Shown in pieces: positions 46,349-55,258 of a DNA stretch of 64,000 bases. The DNA comes from WSZY01 sp964559845. Its GTDB lineage: Bacteria; Pseudomonadota; Zetaproteobacteria; Mariprofundales; Mariprofundaceae. Under the pieces are notes generated by a model. It was not told the origin of the DNA. It searched no databases and worked only from the letters and a program-made list of their open reading frames with translations. The stretch's first letter is position 1; each line of letters starts with the position of its first letter. Position numbers and translations under genes: made by a program. Location of the stretch: positions 1-64,000 of the forward strand of contig CAZLJF010000002.1 of assembly GCA_964559845.1 (NCBI GenBank). Direction: 5' to 3'.

Positions 46349-48307
46349 CTAATACCTAAACTCAATGCTGATATGCTTATCTTTCTTGTTTTTATATTGG
46401 GTGATGGCTTCGGCAATTTCCCGCTGGTGTTTACTATCAAAGTTCACACCATTCACCACAAGTTTCTCAACCTCAAAATGATTGCTCGTATCGTCCAGCT
46501 TTTGCAGAAAAGCCACTAATGCCTCGCTGCTAAAGCCCTTGCGCATCAAATAACACACTTTGTCATGTTGATAAGCGGTGTACCCTGCCAAATCCACTTC
46601 TTCCAAATTTTTCGTCAATGCAATGCCGTCATACACCTTCCAAGTGGTTAATATATCATCCACATCATCGGATATTAAAGGCAAGGCTTGCTGCTCGTCC
46701 GATAGCGTGGGTATATCTTGCAAGTAGTCTTCGGGCAGAGGCTTGGTTTCAAATATCTTAAAGCCTAAATCACCTTCATAGTCGGGGCTTTCTTCTTTTA
46801 TTTTTGCCGCCGCCTTTTCAATGCGAGCTTTGCAAATATCAAAAATAGTTTTGTAACCGGCTTTATACGCTTCAGACTTTTTATCCGTAGCCTCATCAAT
46901 CTGCACGCTGATACAACGGCGCTTACCGCCATCTTCTGCATTGAGTTGCATCACGGCATGGGCTGTTGTTCCTGAACCTGCGAAGAAGTCCACAACAATC
47001 TCATTCTCATGTGTGCCAAAAGAAATTAACCTCCTAAGTAGCGATGTAGGTTTAGGGTTCGTAAAAAGCTTCTTCATTTCTGGAAATAGTGAACGAAGCT
47101 CATTGGCTCCCAGCCTACCATCTAATTCAAAAACGCTTGAAAGTTTATCGAGATAGTCTTTTGCGTACACTTTAAGTTCAATGATTTTATCGTGGTCTTT
47201 TCCAAATAAAATTTTATCATCTTCCAAAAGTTTCTGCATTGTTGATTCTGGAAAACGATAACCCATTAATGGCTCAACACATGGTTTCTTTGTTTTCGGA
47301 TGAATAACATCATATCGATACCCCTCTTTACCTGGGTTATGCACACTTTGGCTCCCTGTATAAATGCCATCAAAATCTATATACTTATATCTATCCAATG
47401 CGCCTAATTGGAATTTATTTTTTCTAAACCACTCAGTATATTTTTTTTGAAGTAATTCTGGATTAGAATATTCCTGTATAAAATTATTCCCAATATTGAT
47501 AAGTAAATCTTTTATTTTAGAATCAGAAGACTTCCAAACTCCCTCTAAGTAGCTCTTAGCCTTTGCATATACAAGTATTGTTTCGTGTTCGGTTGCGATG
47601 TTAGAAGGGTTATTATCTGTAACATTTTTCCATATAATCGAGCCTACACAATTCTGATCTCCAAAAACCTCATCACAAAGCATTTTAAGCTGCGCAACTT
47701 CGTTATCATCAATAGAAATAAAAATTACGCCATCATCTTTTAGTAACTCTCGTGCCACATAAAGGCGGGGATACATAAAGGTCAGCCATGCGCTATGACT
47801 ATTCGCTTTGCTTTGGGTGAAATCCAAAATCCGCTGGGCTTCATCTTTATCAATGCCAGCCAGTTGCGAAAGCTGCCCTGCTGTAAACTTCCTGTCATCC
47901 TGATAAACAAAACCATCGGAGCCAGTGTTGTACGGCGGGTCAATATAAATCATCTTCACCTGTTCGCTGTATGCGTTCACAAGATGTTTCAACACTTCAA
48001 GGTTATCACCCTTAATCAACAGGTTATCACTGTCTTTATTTTCAGGCTTGGCATTATGCTCTTTATCTTCGGATAACAGGGTGCGGGGGTGCTCATTGGC
48101 AAGCAGCCTTGCATAGGATTTTCCCAGCCAGTTTAGAGCATAGGACTCCTTGGAAAGCTCTGAGCCACTTGCGCTCACCAAGTCTTGCAGCTTCTCAGGC
48201 ATAAAAGCTCCGTGCTTGTCAAAACACTGCGGAAAATGCTTTTTCAACACCTCAAGCTGTTTACTGTTTGCTGTTACTTCCGAATTATCGAATGTCGTTT
48301 TTGCCAT
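46349..48307 (-). CDS. mod: Type III DNA methyltransferase, Mod subunit
   Basis: A 652-residue beta-class amino-methyltransferase: motif IV DPPY (123-126, in YIDPPYNTGSDGF) comes before SAM motif I DFFAGSGTT (from residue 440), the usual type III order. The region between (about 200-400) should hold the target-recognition domain and differs most among relatives, so specificity cannot be read. GGGGCGGAG precedes the ATG. No simple-sequence repeat that would allow phase variation is present in the coding region, unlike in several pathogen Mod genes. Confidence 0.93.
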   Translation of the reverse strand: MAKTTFDNSEVTANSKQLEVLKKHFPQCFDKHGAFMPEKLQDLVSASGSELSKESYALNWLGKSYARLLANEHPRTLLSEDKEHNAKPENKDSDNLLIKGDNLEVLKHLVNAYSEQVKMIYIDPPYNTGSDGFVYQDDRKFTAGQLSQLAGIDKDEAQRILDFTQSKANSHSAWLTFMYPRLYVARELLKDDGVIFISIDDNEVAQLKMLCDEVFGDQNCVGSIIWKNVTDNNPSNIATEHETILVYAKAKSYLEGVWKSSDSKIKDLLINIGNNFIQEYSNPELLQKKYTEWFRKNKFQLGALDRYKYIDFDGIYTGSQSVHNPGKEGYRYDVIHPKTKKPCVEPLMGYRFPESTMQKLLEDDKILFGKDHDKIIELKVYAKDYLDKLSSVFELDGRLGANELRSLFPEMKKLFTNPKPTSLLRRLISFGTHENEIVVDFFAGSGTTAHAVMQLNAEDGGKRRCISVQIDEATDKKSEAYKAGYKTIFDICKARIEKAAAKIKEESPDYEGDLGFKIFETKPLPEDYLQDIPTLSDEQQALPLISDDVDDILTTWKVYDGIALTKNLEEVDLAGYTAYQHDKVCYLMRKGFSSEALVAFLQKLDDTSNHFEVEKLVVNGVNFDSKHQREIAEAITQYKNKKDKHISIEFRY

Positions 48308-48416
48308 GCTCCGCCCCAGTGACTGTTATACGTCGAAGCATAACATTGCCAGCGCAACAATCTATTCTGGCAAGAAAAAACTCGTTATATTCAACATGAA
48401 AAGAGCGTGCAAACCA

Positions 48417-48626
48417 TCATCTGCTAAGGTGCGCTAAAGCCTTACTTACAGTGGTTTCGGCATAGCGATGAGGGCTATTCTTGCCTCTTGACCTTGCCCG
48501 CTTTTCCAGTTCTTCAACAAGGCCGATGGGGTCGGCTCCATGTTCCAGCTTTCCGCACACATAACCCCATTCCGATTCGGATGCAGCCATTCCAGCAGAA
48601 ACGATGTTTTTTGGAATCTTTATCGG
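48417..48626 (-). pseudogene. Remnant of a RepB-like plasmid primase
   Basis: About 70 codons reading IPKNIVSAGMAASESEW, then GYVCGKLEHGADPIGLVEEL, and finally YAETTVSKALAHLSR before a stop at 48417. The pattern (SE-x-DW-like helix, G-x-DP-x-x-L, Y-A-x-x-TV-x-x-A) resembles the C-terminal part of RepB-type primases of mobilisable plasmids. The frame is cut at its 5' side where the second nhaA-tail repeat begins. The upstream part is absent, so it is a fragment. An ATG at 48590 would give 57 residues, but a functional peptide is unlikely. Assignment is from pattern memory. Confidence 0.45.
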
Positions 48627-48628
48627 GT

Positions 48629-48708
48629 ATACAGATAAGCTTGCAATGGGGTCATTTGTCTCGGGAATTGTTGGTTATTTGGTGCTCAAAAAAGCTAAAA
48701 GCACATAA
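48629..48708 (+). repeat. Direct repeat, copy 2 (displaced nhaA tail)
   Basis: Eighty bases matching the end of nhaA including the stop, with a clean six-base deletion that keeps frame. No other nhaA sequence precedes it: 48591-48628 belongs to the primase remnant. It marks the right edge of the restriction-modification block. Between mod and acnA (48308-48842) the only other items are the primase remnant and the acnA terminator; 48709-48790 shows nothing. Confidence 0.95.
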
Positions 48709-48794
48709 CAAGGTATTGCTCCCAGACGGCTGAAACTGGGTCCGCACCTTTAAGCAGGCGGTGTATTTGGGTAGTTGTTTAGTATTCATTGCTA

Positions 48795-48821
48795 AAAATG
48801 GCCTCACATGGAGGCCATTTT
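48795..48821 (-). terminator. Intrinsic terminator of acnA
   Basis: Arms AAAATGGCCTC (48795-48805) and GAGGCCATTTT (48811-48821), loop ACATG. On the minus strand it lies 22 bases after the acnA stop and ends in a T-run. Confidence 0.85.
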
Positions 48822-48842
48822 GTTTATAGTTAGTACTGGAAA

Positions 48843-51494
48843 TCAGGAAGCAAGCTGGCGCAGTACATACTGCAGGATACCACCGTGCTGGTAGTATTCC
48901 ACCTCTTTCGGTGTATCGATGCGCACATCAACAGTGAAGGTCTTGACCGAACCATCTTCCGCCGTAGCTGTCACCGTCAACTCCTTGCCGGATCCGTCAC
49001 CAATGCCATCAAAATCATACGTTTCCCGCCCTGTCAGTCCCAGTGAGTCGGCAGACTCCCCTTCCTTGAACTGCAGCGGAAGGATACCCATACCGACAAG
49101 GTTGGAGCGATGGATTCTCTCATAGGTTTCGGCAATTACGGCCTGCACACCCTGCAAACGCGGACCTTTGGCCGCCCAGTCACGCGATGAACCGGAACCA
49201 TACTCCTTGCCGGCAAGGATGATGGAAGGCACGCCCTCCTCCCTGTACTTCATGGCTGCATCGTAGATGCTCATCTGTTTACCGGATGGCTGATGGATGG
49301 TGACGCCCCCCTCCGTTCCCGGAGCCAGGCGATTACGCAGACGGATGTTGGCGAATGTGCCGCGCATCATGACTTCATGATTACCGCGACGGGAGCCATA
49401 GGAGTTGAAATCCTTAAGCGCAACACCATGTTCCAGAAGATATTTACCTGCAGGTGAATCGGCCTTGATCGCACCGGCCGGTGAGATGTGGTCGGTGGTA
49501 ACAGAATCACCCAGCAGCGCCAGTACACGCGCACCCTTAATGTCAGACACAGAGCCAGCCTCCTTGCTCATGCCTTTAAAATATGGCGGTTGCTGGATAT
49601 AGGTGGAATCCGCATCCCATGCAAAGCGGTCACCGGTCGGTGCTTGCAGATTCTGCCAGTTGGCATCACCGGCATAGACATTGCCATAGGAGGCCTCGAA
49701 CTGTGCGGCAGTCACACATGATGCCACGGCATCAGCCACCTCTTTCTGGCTCGGCCAGATATCCTTCAGGAAGACATCATTACCGTTCCGATCCTGACCG
49801 ATTGGATCATTGTAGAGATCAATATTCATTGTGCCGGCAATGGCATAGACCACGACCAGAGGAGGGCTTGCCAGATAATTCATACGCACTTCGGCATGCA
49901 CACGCCCTTCGAAGTTGCGGTTGCCGGAAAGCACCGAACATACTGCCAGGTCACCCTCGGCAATTGCTGCGGATACTTCGGCAGGCAGTGGCCCCGAGTT
50001 GCCGATACAGGTGGTGCAGCCATAACCGACCGTGTTGAAGCCGAGCTGATTCAGTGACTCTGTCAAACCAGCCTTGTCCAGATATTCGGTCACCACCAGT
50101 GAACCGGGGCCGAGTGATGTTTTCACCCAGGGAGCGGATGTCAGACCAAGGGCGGCGGCCTTTTTCGCCACCAGGCCTGCCCCCAGCATAACAGAGGGAT
50201 TGGAGGTGTTGGTACAGGAGGTAATGGCCGCAATCACCACCGCACCATCCTGTATGGTCACATCCTGACCGTTGATGGTTGTTTTCACAGGCTTCGTGGT
50301 AATGCCCGCTTCAGCTTTTACTGCCTCGACCGTCTCCTGATATTTCGCTTTGGACTCAGTCAGGGCAATGCGATCCTGCGGACGCTTGTGGCCTGCCAGA
50401 GACGGCACCACTGTGGACATATCCAGTTCAATATATTCGCTGTAAACCGCCTCCACAAAACTCTCATCGCGGAACATGCCCTGCGCCTTGGCATAGGCCT
50501 CAACCAGCGCGATATTTTCCTCGCTACGGTTGGAGAGGCGCAGGTAATTCAGGGTCTCATCATCAATCGGAAAGATACCGCAGGTGGCGCCATATTCAGG
50601 CGCCATGTTGGCAATGGTGGCACGATCCGCCAGCGGAAGGTGATCCAGTCCTTCACCATAAAATTCGACAAACTTGCCGACCACACCATGCCTCCTCAGC
50701 ATCTCAACAATGGTCAGGACAAGATCGGTGGCTGTAGCACCTTCAGGCAACTGACCCGTCAGCCTGAAGCCGACCACCTTCGGCACCAGCATCGATACCG
50801 GCTGGCCCAGCATCGCCGCCTCAGCCTCAATGCCACCAACACCCCAGCCCAGCACACCCAGACCATTGATCATCGTGGTATGAGAATCGGTGCCGACCAG
50901 CGTATCGGGATAAGCGACACCTTCATCATTCACAAATACGGTTCGCGCCAGAAATTCAAGATTGACCTGATGCACAATGCCGGTGCCCGGCGGCACAGCC
51001 TTGAAGGTCTCAAAGGCATTCTGTCCCCATTTCAGGAAGTTGTAGCGCTCACGGTTACGCCGAAACTCAATTTCGGTATTTTTTGCAGCCGCATCCGGTG
51101 TTCCAAAGACATCCACCTGTACGGAGTGGTCAACAACCAGTTCGGCAGGCACCAGCGGCTCGATCTTGCTGGTATCGCCGCCCAGGGCAGCCATCGCATC
51201 GCGCATGGCCGCCAGATCCACGACGGCAGGCACACCGGTAAAATCCTGCATCAATACTCGGGCAGGCATGTAGGCGATTTCATGGTTGGGCTCGGCTTTT
51301 TCATCCCAGTTGGCGAGCGCATTGATATCGCCTACCGTGACATTTACGCCATCTTCACGGCGCAGCAGATTTTCCAGAAGAATCTTCAACGAAAATGGCA
51401 GGCGGGAGACATCACCGACAGCATCCAGCTTGTAGTAGGTATATTGCTTTCCCTGAACATCAAGCACTGCACGGGCGTTAAAACTATTGCTCAC
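48843..51494 (-). CDS. acnA: Aconitate hydratase A
   Basis: An 883-residue 4Fe-4S enzyme of the TCA cycle (citrate to isocitrate) that can also act as an iron-responsive RNA-binding protein. Cluster ligands are in SCTNTSNPSVM and CTTCIGNSGPL; the swivel domain ends with KEYGSGSSRDWAAKGP and GMGILPLQF. I set the start at the GTG 51494 because AGGAGA lies six bases upstream and SNSFNARAVLDV is the family start; ATG codons at 51512 and earlier would put the ribosome site inside the gene. Terminated by a clear hairpin. Confidence 0.93.
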   Translation of the reverse strand: MSNSFNARAVLDVQGKQYTYYKLDAVGDVSRLPFSLKILLENLLRREDGVNVTVGDINALANWDEKAEPNHEIAYMPARVLMQDFTGVPAVVDLAAMRDAMAALGGDTSKIEPLVPAELVVDHSVQVDVFGTPDAAAKNTEIEFRRNRERYNFLKWGQNAFETFKAVPPGTGIVHQVNLEFLARTVFVNDEGVAYPDTLVGTDSHTTMINGLGVLGWGVGGIEAEAAMLGQPVSMLVPKVVGFRLTGQLPEGATATDLVLTIVEMLRRHGVVGKFVEFYGEGLDHLPLADRATIANMAPEYGATCGIFPIDDETLNYLRLSNRSEENIALVEAYAKAQGMFRDESFVEAVYSEYIELDMSTVVPSLAGHKRPQDRIALTESKAKYQETVEAVKAEAGITTKPVKTTINGQDVTIQDGAVVIAAITSCTNTSNPSVMLGAGLVAKKAAALGLTSAPWVKTSLGPGSLVVTEYLDKAGLTESLNQLGFNTVGYGCTTCIGNSGPLPAEVSAAIAEGDLAVCSVLSGNRNFEGRVHAEVRMNYLASPPLVVVYAIAGTMNIDLYNDPIGQDRNGNDVFLKDIWPSQKEVADAVASCVTAAQFEASYGNVYAGDANWQNLQAPTGDRFAWDADSTYIQQPPYFKGMSKEAGSVSDIKGARVLALLGDSVTTDHISPAGAIKADSPAGKYLLEHGVALKDFNSYGSRRGNHEVMMRGTFANIRLRNRLAPGTEGGVTIHQPSGKQMSIYDAAMKYREEGVPSIILAGKEYGSGSSRDWAAKGPRLQGVQAVIAETYERIHRSNLVGMGILPLQFKEGESADSLGLTGRETYDFDGIGDGSGKELTVTATAEDGSVKTFTVDVRIDTPKEVEYYQHGGILQYVLRQLAS

Positions 51495-51596
51495 AACCAA
51501 TCTCCTGGACATTAATGAATTTGAAGCGCCGAACACTAGCGCCGGAGGATGGGTTTCTAAAGTGTGGGATGGTTAAGGTGGTGACCACACTGTTTC

Positions 51597-52340
51597 CTAC
51601 TCTGATTTTTTAAGCAACGGTCTGATCAGGTCCATTGGCAGCGGGAAAACAATGGTGGAAGATTTGTCACCGGCAATCTCTGTTAGCGTTTGCATATAAC
51701 GCAGTTGAATAGCCTGAGGCTGTTTTGACAGCCTGCTTGCCGCTTCAACCAGTTTTTCCGCCGCCTGCATTTCACCTTCCGCATGAATCACCTTGGCACG
51801 GCGTTCACGCTCAGCCTCGGCTTGTTTGGCAATCGCCCGAATCATGCTTTCATCCAGATCCACATGCTTGATCTCGACGTTGGCAACCTTGATGCCCCAG
51901 TTATCGGTCTGGGTGTCAAGAATGGATTGAATGTCATGATTAAGCTTGTCGCGTTCGGCCAGCATCTCGTCCAGTTCATGCTGACCAAGCACACTTCGCA
52001 ATGTGGTTTGCGCCAGTTGGCTTGTCGCCGCAAAGAAGTCTTCAACATTGATAATGGCCTTTTGCGGGTCGATAACACGGAAATAGATCACCGCATTGAC
52101 CTTGACCGACACATTGTCACGGCTGATGACATCCTGGGTTGGCACATCATGGACAAGCACGCGCAGATCCACCCGCTCCCATTGCTGGATAACCGGGATA
52201 ATAATGATCAGACCGGGACCTTTCACCTTCCAGAAACGACCAAGCATAAAAACAACACCGCGTTCGTATTCACGCAACACGCGCAGCGCACTAAGAATAA
52301 TTGCCAGAACAAAAGCAGTAATGATGGCGATCGGTATCAT
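51597..52340 (-). CDS. Slipin (SPFH/stomatin-like membrane protein)
   Basis: A 247-residue protein with one N-terminal membrane hairpin (IAIITAFVLAIILSAL) and an SPFH domain: REYERGVVFMLGRFW, PVIQQWERVDLRV, INVEDFFAATSQLAQTTLRSVLGQ in two blocks and EIKHVDLDESMIRAIAKQAEAERERRAK in coiled-coil form. Slipins pair with NfeD proteases; the upstream nfeD overlaps it by four bases, the usual operon. Probably organises membrane microdomains; substrate unknown. Confidence 0.9.
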   Translation of the reverse strand: MIPIAIITAFVLAIILSALRVLREYERGVVFMLGRFWKVKGPGLIIIIPVIQQWERVDLRVLVHDVPTQDVISRDNVSVKVNAVIYFRVIDPQKAIINVEDFFAATSQLAQTTLRSVLGQHELDEMLAERDKLNHDIQSILDTQTDNWGIKVANVEIKHVDLDESMIRAIAKQAEAERERRAKVIHAEGEMQAAEKLVEAASRLSKQPQAIQLRYMQTLTEIAGDKSSTIVFPLPMDLIRPLLKKSE

Positions 52341-53722
52341 GATGAGTCCTCCTCGGTAATGATGGGTTTAACTGAAAGCGTGAGGCCATCCCGGCCGGTA
52401 ACCTGAAGCGGCTGACCCTTTTTAACCGGTGTGCTGCTTTCTGCCTGCCAGATTTCACCGTGTAGATGCACCCTGCCATGCGTATCAAAGTCTTTACAGG
52501 CCACGCCTATGGCACCAACCAGCTCTTCGGCGCCGCTAACCACCGGCCGTTTTCGTGCCCGGATGGCCATGCCGACGACCAGCATGAAGAAAAGCGCCGT
52601 GGTCAGTGTAACGGCGGCAATAACAAGCATGGAGAGTCCGAAACCGGGAACAGTTGTATCCATCAAAATAACGGAACCAATAGCAAAGGCAATGATGCCG
52701 CCAATTCCCAATGCACCGAAACTCGGGGCAAAAACCTCGCCGACCATAAAAGCGACACCCAGGGCGATCAGGCCAAGGCCGGCATAATTGACGGGCAGCG
52801 CCTGAAAGGCGAACAGCGCCAGCAGCAGGCAGATACCACCGATTATACCCGGCAGTACAAATCCGGGATTGGCCAGTTCGAAGAACAGACCATAGATGCC
52901 AAGCAGCATCAGGATATAGGCAACATTCGGGTTGGTAATGACTGCCAGCAGCCGGGTGCGCCAGTCAGGCTCTATCTCTTCCACGCTGGCCTGCCGGGTA
53001 TGCAGTGTTTGCGGTCCGGCGCGGGTCTCGACAATGCGTCCATGCAGTTGCTGCAACATATCCGGCACATCTCTGGCGATCATGTCGATGACGTTTTTCT
53101 TCATTGCCTCTTCGGACGACAGGCTGGCGGCCGTGCGCACAGCCTGTTCCGCCCATTCAACATTACGGCCCCTGAGCATGGCAAGCCCGCGGATATAGGC
53201 CGCAGCATCATTGACCATTTTTTTCTGCATCGGGTTTTCCGCAGTTTCCTGGCTGGCCTTCTCCTCCGTTTTTTCAGATGCAGGCTTAGGCTGGTTCGGT
53301 TTGATGTTGCGCGGGTCTGCCGGAATCGGAGGCCCGCCGATCTGGACCGGTGTTGCAGCCCCCAGTGTTGTAGCCGGGGCCATGGCTGCAATATGTGAAG
53401 CATACAAAATGTAGGTGCCGGCACTGGCGGCTCTGGCGCCGGAAGGCGCAACGAAACTGGCCACAGCTACAGGTGAAGCCAGAATATCCCGAATGATATC
53501 CCGCATGGCCAAGTCCAGTCCGCCAGGTGTATCCATGCGCAGGATAATCAGTCCCGCCTTCTTCTTTTCCGCTGCTACAATACCGTTGTGGATATAATTG
53601 GCTGTTGCCGGTCCGATTGGGCCCTTGATATTCAGCAACATAATGCGGGATGTCTCATCACTGATGGCAATTCCAAAACCGCCCAGCATGATGCACGCCA
53701 CACAAAGCCAGCGATAAATCAT
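52337..53722 (-). CDS. NfeD-family membrane serine protease
   Basis: A 461-residue protein. A signal/anchor segment is followed by a ClpP-class protease domain: NYIHNGIVAAEKKKAGLIIL, RMDTPGGLDLAMRDI and FVAPSGARAASAGTYIL with the nucleophile Ser in SAG. Four to five membrane segments (about 265-390) then precede a C-terminal OB-fold NfeD domain (GAIGVACKDFDTHGRVHLHGEIW). The partner slipin may be cleaved by it, as reported for archaeal homologues. The start at 53722 fits the AGGTGG site; two earlier codons (53728 ATG, 53734 GTG) lie on the site itself. Confidence 0.88.
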   Translation of the reverse strand: MIYRWLCVACIMLGGFGIAISDETSRIMLLNIKGPIGPATANYIHNGIVAAEKKKAGLIILRMDTPGGLDLAMRDIIRDILASPVAVASFVAPSGARAASAGTYILYASHIAAMAPATTLGAATPVQIGGPPIPADPRNIKPNQPKPASEKTEEKASQETAENPMQKKMVNDAAAYIRGLAMLRGRNVEWAEQAVRTAASLSSEEAMKKNVIDMIARDVPDMLQQLHGRIVETRAGPQTLHTRQASVEEIEPDWRTRLLAVITNPNVAYILMLLGIYGLFFELANPGFVLPGIIGGICLLLALFAFQALPVNYAGLGLIALGVAFMVGEVFAPSFGALGIGGIIAFAIGSVILMDTTVPGFGLSMLVIAAVTLTTALFFMLVVGMAIRARKRPVVSGAEELVGAIGVACKDFDTHGRVHLHGEIWQAESSTPVKKGQPLQVTGRDGLTLSVKPIITEEDSS

Positions 53723-53788
53723 ATACATCACCACCTGTATCCGTACCCGGATAGTATAGACAGGTTTTCAGGTGTTTGGGTTACATAT

Positions 53789-54436
53789 CTATTCCAGTTC
53801 GAGATAGAAGATGTTCATCGCCTCGGCCTTGCCCTTGAAGTGAACAGAGTTGAGGAACCGGCAATACTGTTTGGTCATCGCTTTCGGCATGGTCCTCATG
53901 CTCTCTTCGGTTACCAGCCCCTGAAACGGTTGGGCAATGCCACAGAGACGGGCAGCCGTATTCACCACATCACCAATCACGGTCAACTCCCTGCGGGTCT
54001 CGTCTCCCACCAGGCCCAGCAGCACTTTGCCATCGTGAAGGCTGAATCCGACCTTGCACGGCAGAAGTCCGTTCACCTTCTCTCTCTCCGGCAGTATTTT
54101 TAACATTTCAATAAGACATTGCAGCGCCTGCTCACCACGTCTCTCTCCCGAAAAACAGGCCAGCAGCCCATCACCAAGGAACTTGTTAATGCTACCACCA
54201 TGCCTGTGCACAATGCCTGTCTGTATGGAAAGACTTGCATTGATGGATGCATATACATCATGCGGGTCAAACTTTTCTGCCAATTCGGTGAAGCCGCGCA
54301 TATCGCTGAACAGGATGGTCATCTGCTCTTCGAAAGCCAGGTCATGCGGTATATCAGCACCATGCTGCTCCAGCATTCTCAATGTCTCGGGAGGAAGAAA
54401 GGGCCTCAGTGAGGCTGATTTAATTGCTTCATTCAT
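53789..54436 (-). CDS. Stand-alone class III adenylate cyclase
   Basis: A 215-residue soluble cyclase domain without membrane or sensor parts. All six key positions are present: metal ligands D45 (FSDMRGFTE) and D89 (KFLGDG), purine-selecting K85 and D156 (IGDVVN), and N159 and R163 for transition-state binding. Lys and Asp at the selecting positions favour ATP over GTP. Residues 1-35 form a short helical lead like the segment that follows HAMP or GAF in longer cyclases. A cAMP receptor is not in the window. Confidence 0.85.
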   Translation of the reverse strand: MNEAIKSASLRPFLPPETLRMLEQHGADIPHDLAFEEQMTILFSDMRGFTELAEKFDPHDVYASINASLSIQTGIVHRHGGSINKFLGDGLLACFSGERRGEQALQCLIEMLKILPEREKVNGLLPCKVGFSLHDGKVLLGLVGDETRRELTVIGDVVNTAARLCGIAQPFQGLVTEESMRTMPKAMTKQYCRFLNSVHFKGKAEAMNIFYLELE

Positions 54437-54541
54437 ACATTTTACTCGCTATCCATGGCTTCTCATTATTCTCGCTACGCTTTAAAATAAAATGTGCCGA
54501 AAAGCCTTACGCAAAAGCCTTGCCAAAGTTATAATGGTCTT

Positions 54542-54982
54542 ATGAAGCAAAAAACGATCAGCGCCTCTTTTACAAAACATGATGCCAGAGTTGAGAAGCA
54601 TGACCTTAATGGTTACGGCATCATGCATGGTGGCAGGCTGTTAACCCTGTGTGATGAAGTCGGCTACCTGGCCGCAAAAAAACATGCCGAATGCGATTGC
54701 CTTACGCGTGCAGCTCACAACATTCAGTTTTATTCATTCATGAAGGAGGGGGAACCGTTTTCAGTGCAGGCCAGGGTTGTATTGACTGGAAAAACAACCA
54801 TGTGGGTCGAGTGTTCGATAAAAAACAGCGAACAAACCGTCATGAGCGCAATATTTGTCTATATCGCAGTTGACAAGAAGTTCAAACCGATAGCTGTACC
54901 TGCAGTTCAGGCTGAGGATACACAGGAAATGAGAGCGCAGACCCTGATGCGACACTGCTATGACCAGGTTAGGGCCTGTTAA
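54542..54982 (+). CDS. Acyl-CoA thioesterase (hotdog, YciA-like)
   Basis: A 146-residue hotdog-fold enzyme. HDLNGYGIMHGGRLLTLCDEVGYLAA contains the catalytic Asn/Asp-type region with the GG turn, and RAAHNIQFYSFMKEGEPFSVQARV is the second strand block. It hydrolyses acyl-CoA; chain preference unknown. ATG 54542 follows a poor ribosome site but gives the family start. Repeat copy D begins directly after its stop, and an intrinsic terminator follows at 55095. Confidence 0.8.
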   Translation: MKQKTISASFTKHDARVEKHDLNGYGIMHGGRLLTLCDEVGYLAAKKHAECDCLTRAAHNIQFYSFMKEGEPFSVQARVVLTGKTTMWVECSIKNSEQTVMSAIFVYIAVDKKFKPIAVPAVQAEDTQEMRAQTLMRHCYDQVRAC

Positions 54983-55080
54983 GGAAGTGCTGATTTATTC
55001 CGCTCTTCCTTACAGGCCATGAATGCCTCCATGCAGGCGGAAGCCGTGTAAAATTTCTTTTATGCAATTATTCAGCGTCT
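54983..55080. repeat. Copy D: partial copy of the dispersed repeat
   Basis: Bases 54983-55020 match 29159-29196 of copy C at 35 of 38 positions (GGAAGTGCTGATTTATTCCG onward). The end ATTCAGCGTCTCC (55069-55081) equals the end of copy C (29297-29309). The middle of copy C, including the hairpin shared with A and B, is missing or diverged. The first base of the repeat follows the thioesterase stop directly. Confidence 0.7.
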
Positions 55081-55094
55081 CCGTAACGCATAAA

Positions 55095-55122
55095 AAAGCC
55101 CCGACCAGACAGTCGGGGCTTT
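55095..55122 (+). terminator. Strong bidirectional intrinsic terminator
   Basis: Perfect 11-base arms, AAAGCCCCGAC (55095-55105) and GTCGGGGCTTT (55112-55122), loop CAGACA. A-rich sequence precedes and T-rich sequence follows, so it can end both the thioesterase message and, from the other side, the histidine kinase message. Confidence 0.85.
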
Positions 55123-55126
55123 CATA

Positions 55127-55171
55127 TCCGGCGCAAAACACTAGGGGAGGGGAGGAAGAATCTGCGCCGGA
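55127..55171. other. Stem-loop with a long purine-rich loop
   Basis: TCCGGCGCA (55127-55135) pairs perfectly with TGCGCCGGA (55163-55171) around a 27-base loop that contains GGGGAGGGGAGGAAG. It lies five bases after the terminator, in the 136-base gap before the histidine kinase stop. No gene is present there. It could be part of an untranslated RNA or a 3' structure of the kinase message. Confidence 0.4.
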
Positions 55172-55258
55172 CGAGGTGAACCATACAAATCGACAATGAT
55201 GTCAGGGTTAATTCGTCATGAAAATTTGTTAATCAAGCCAAAGCTCCCTTGCACCTAT

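Noticed and set aside
46349..48307. Phase-variable Mod gene
   Set aside because: No tandem simple-sequence repeat or long homopolymer is present in the coding region.
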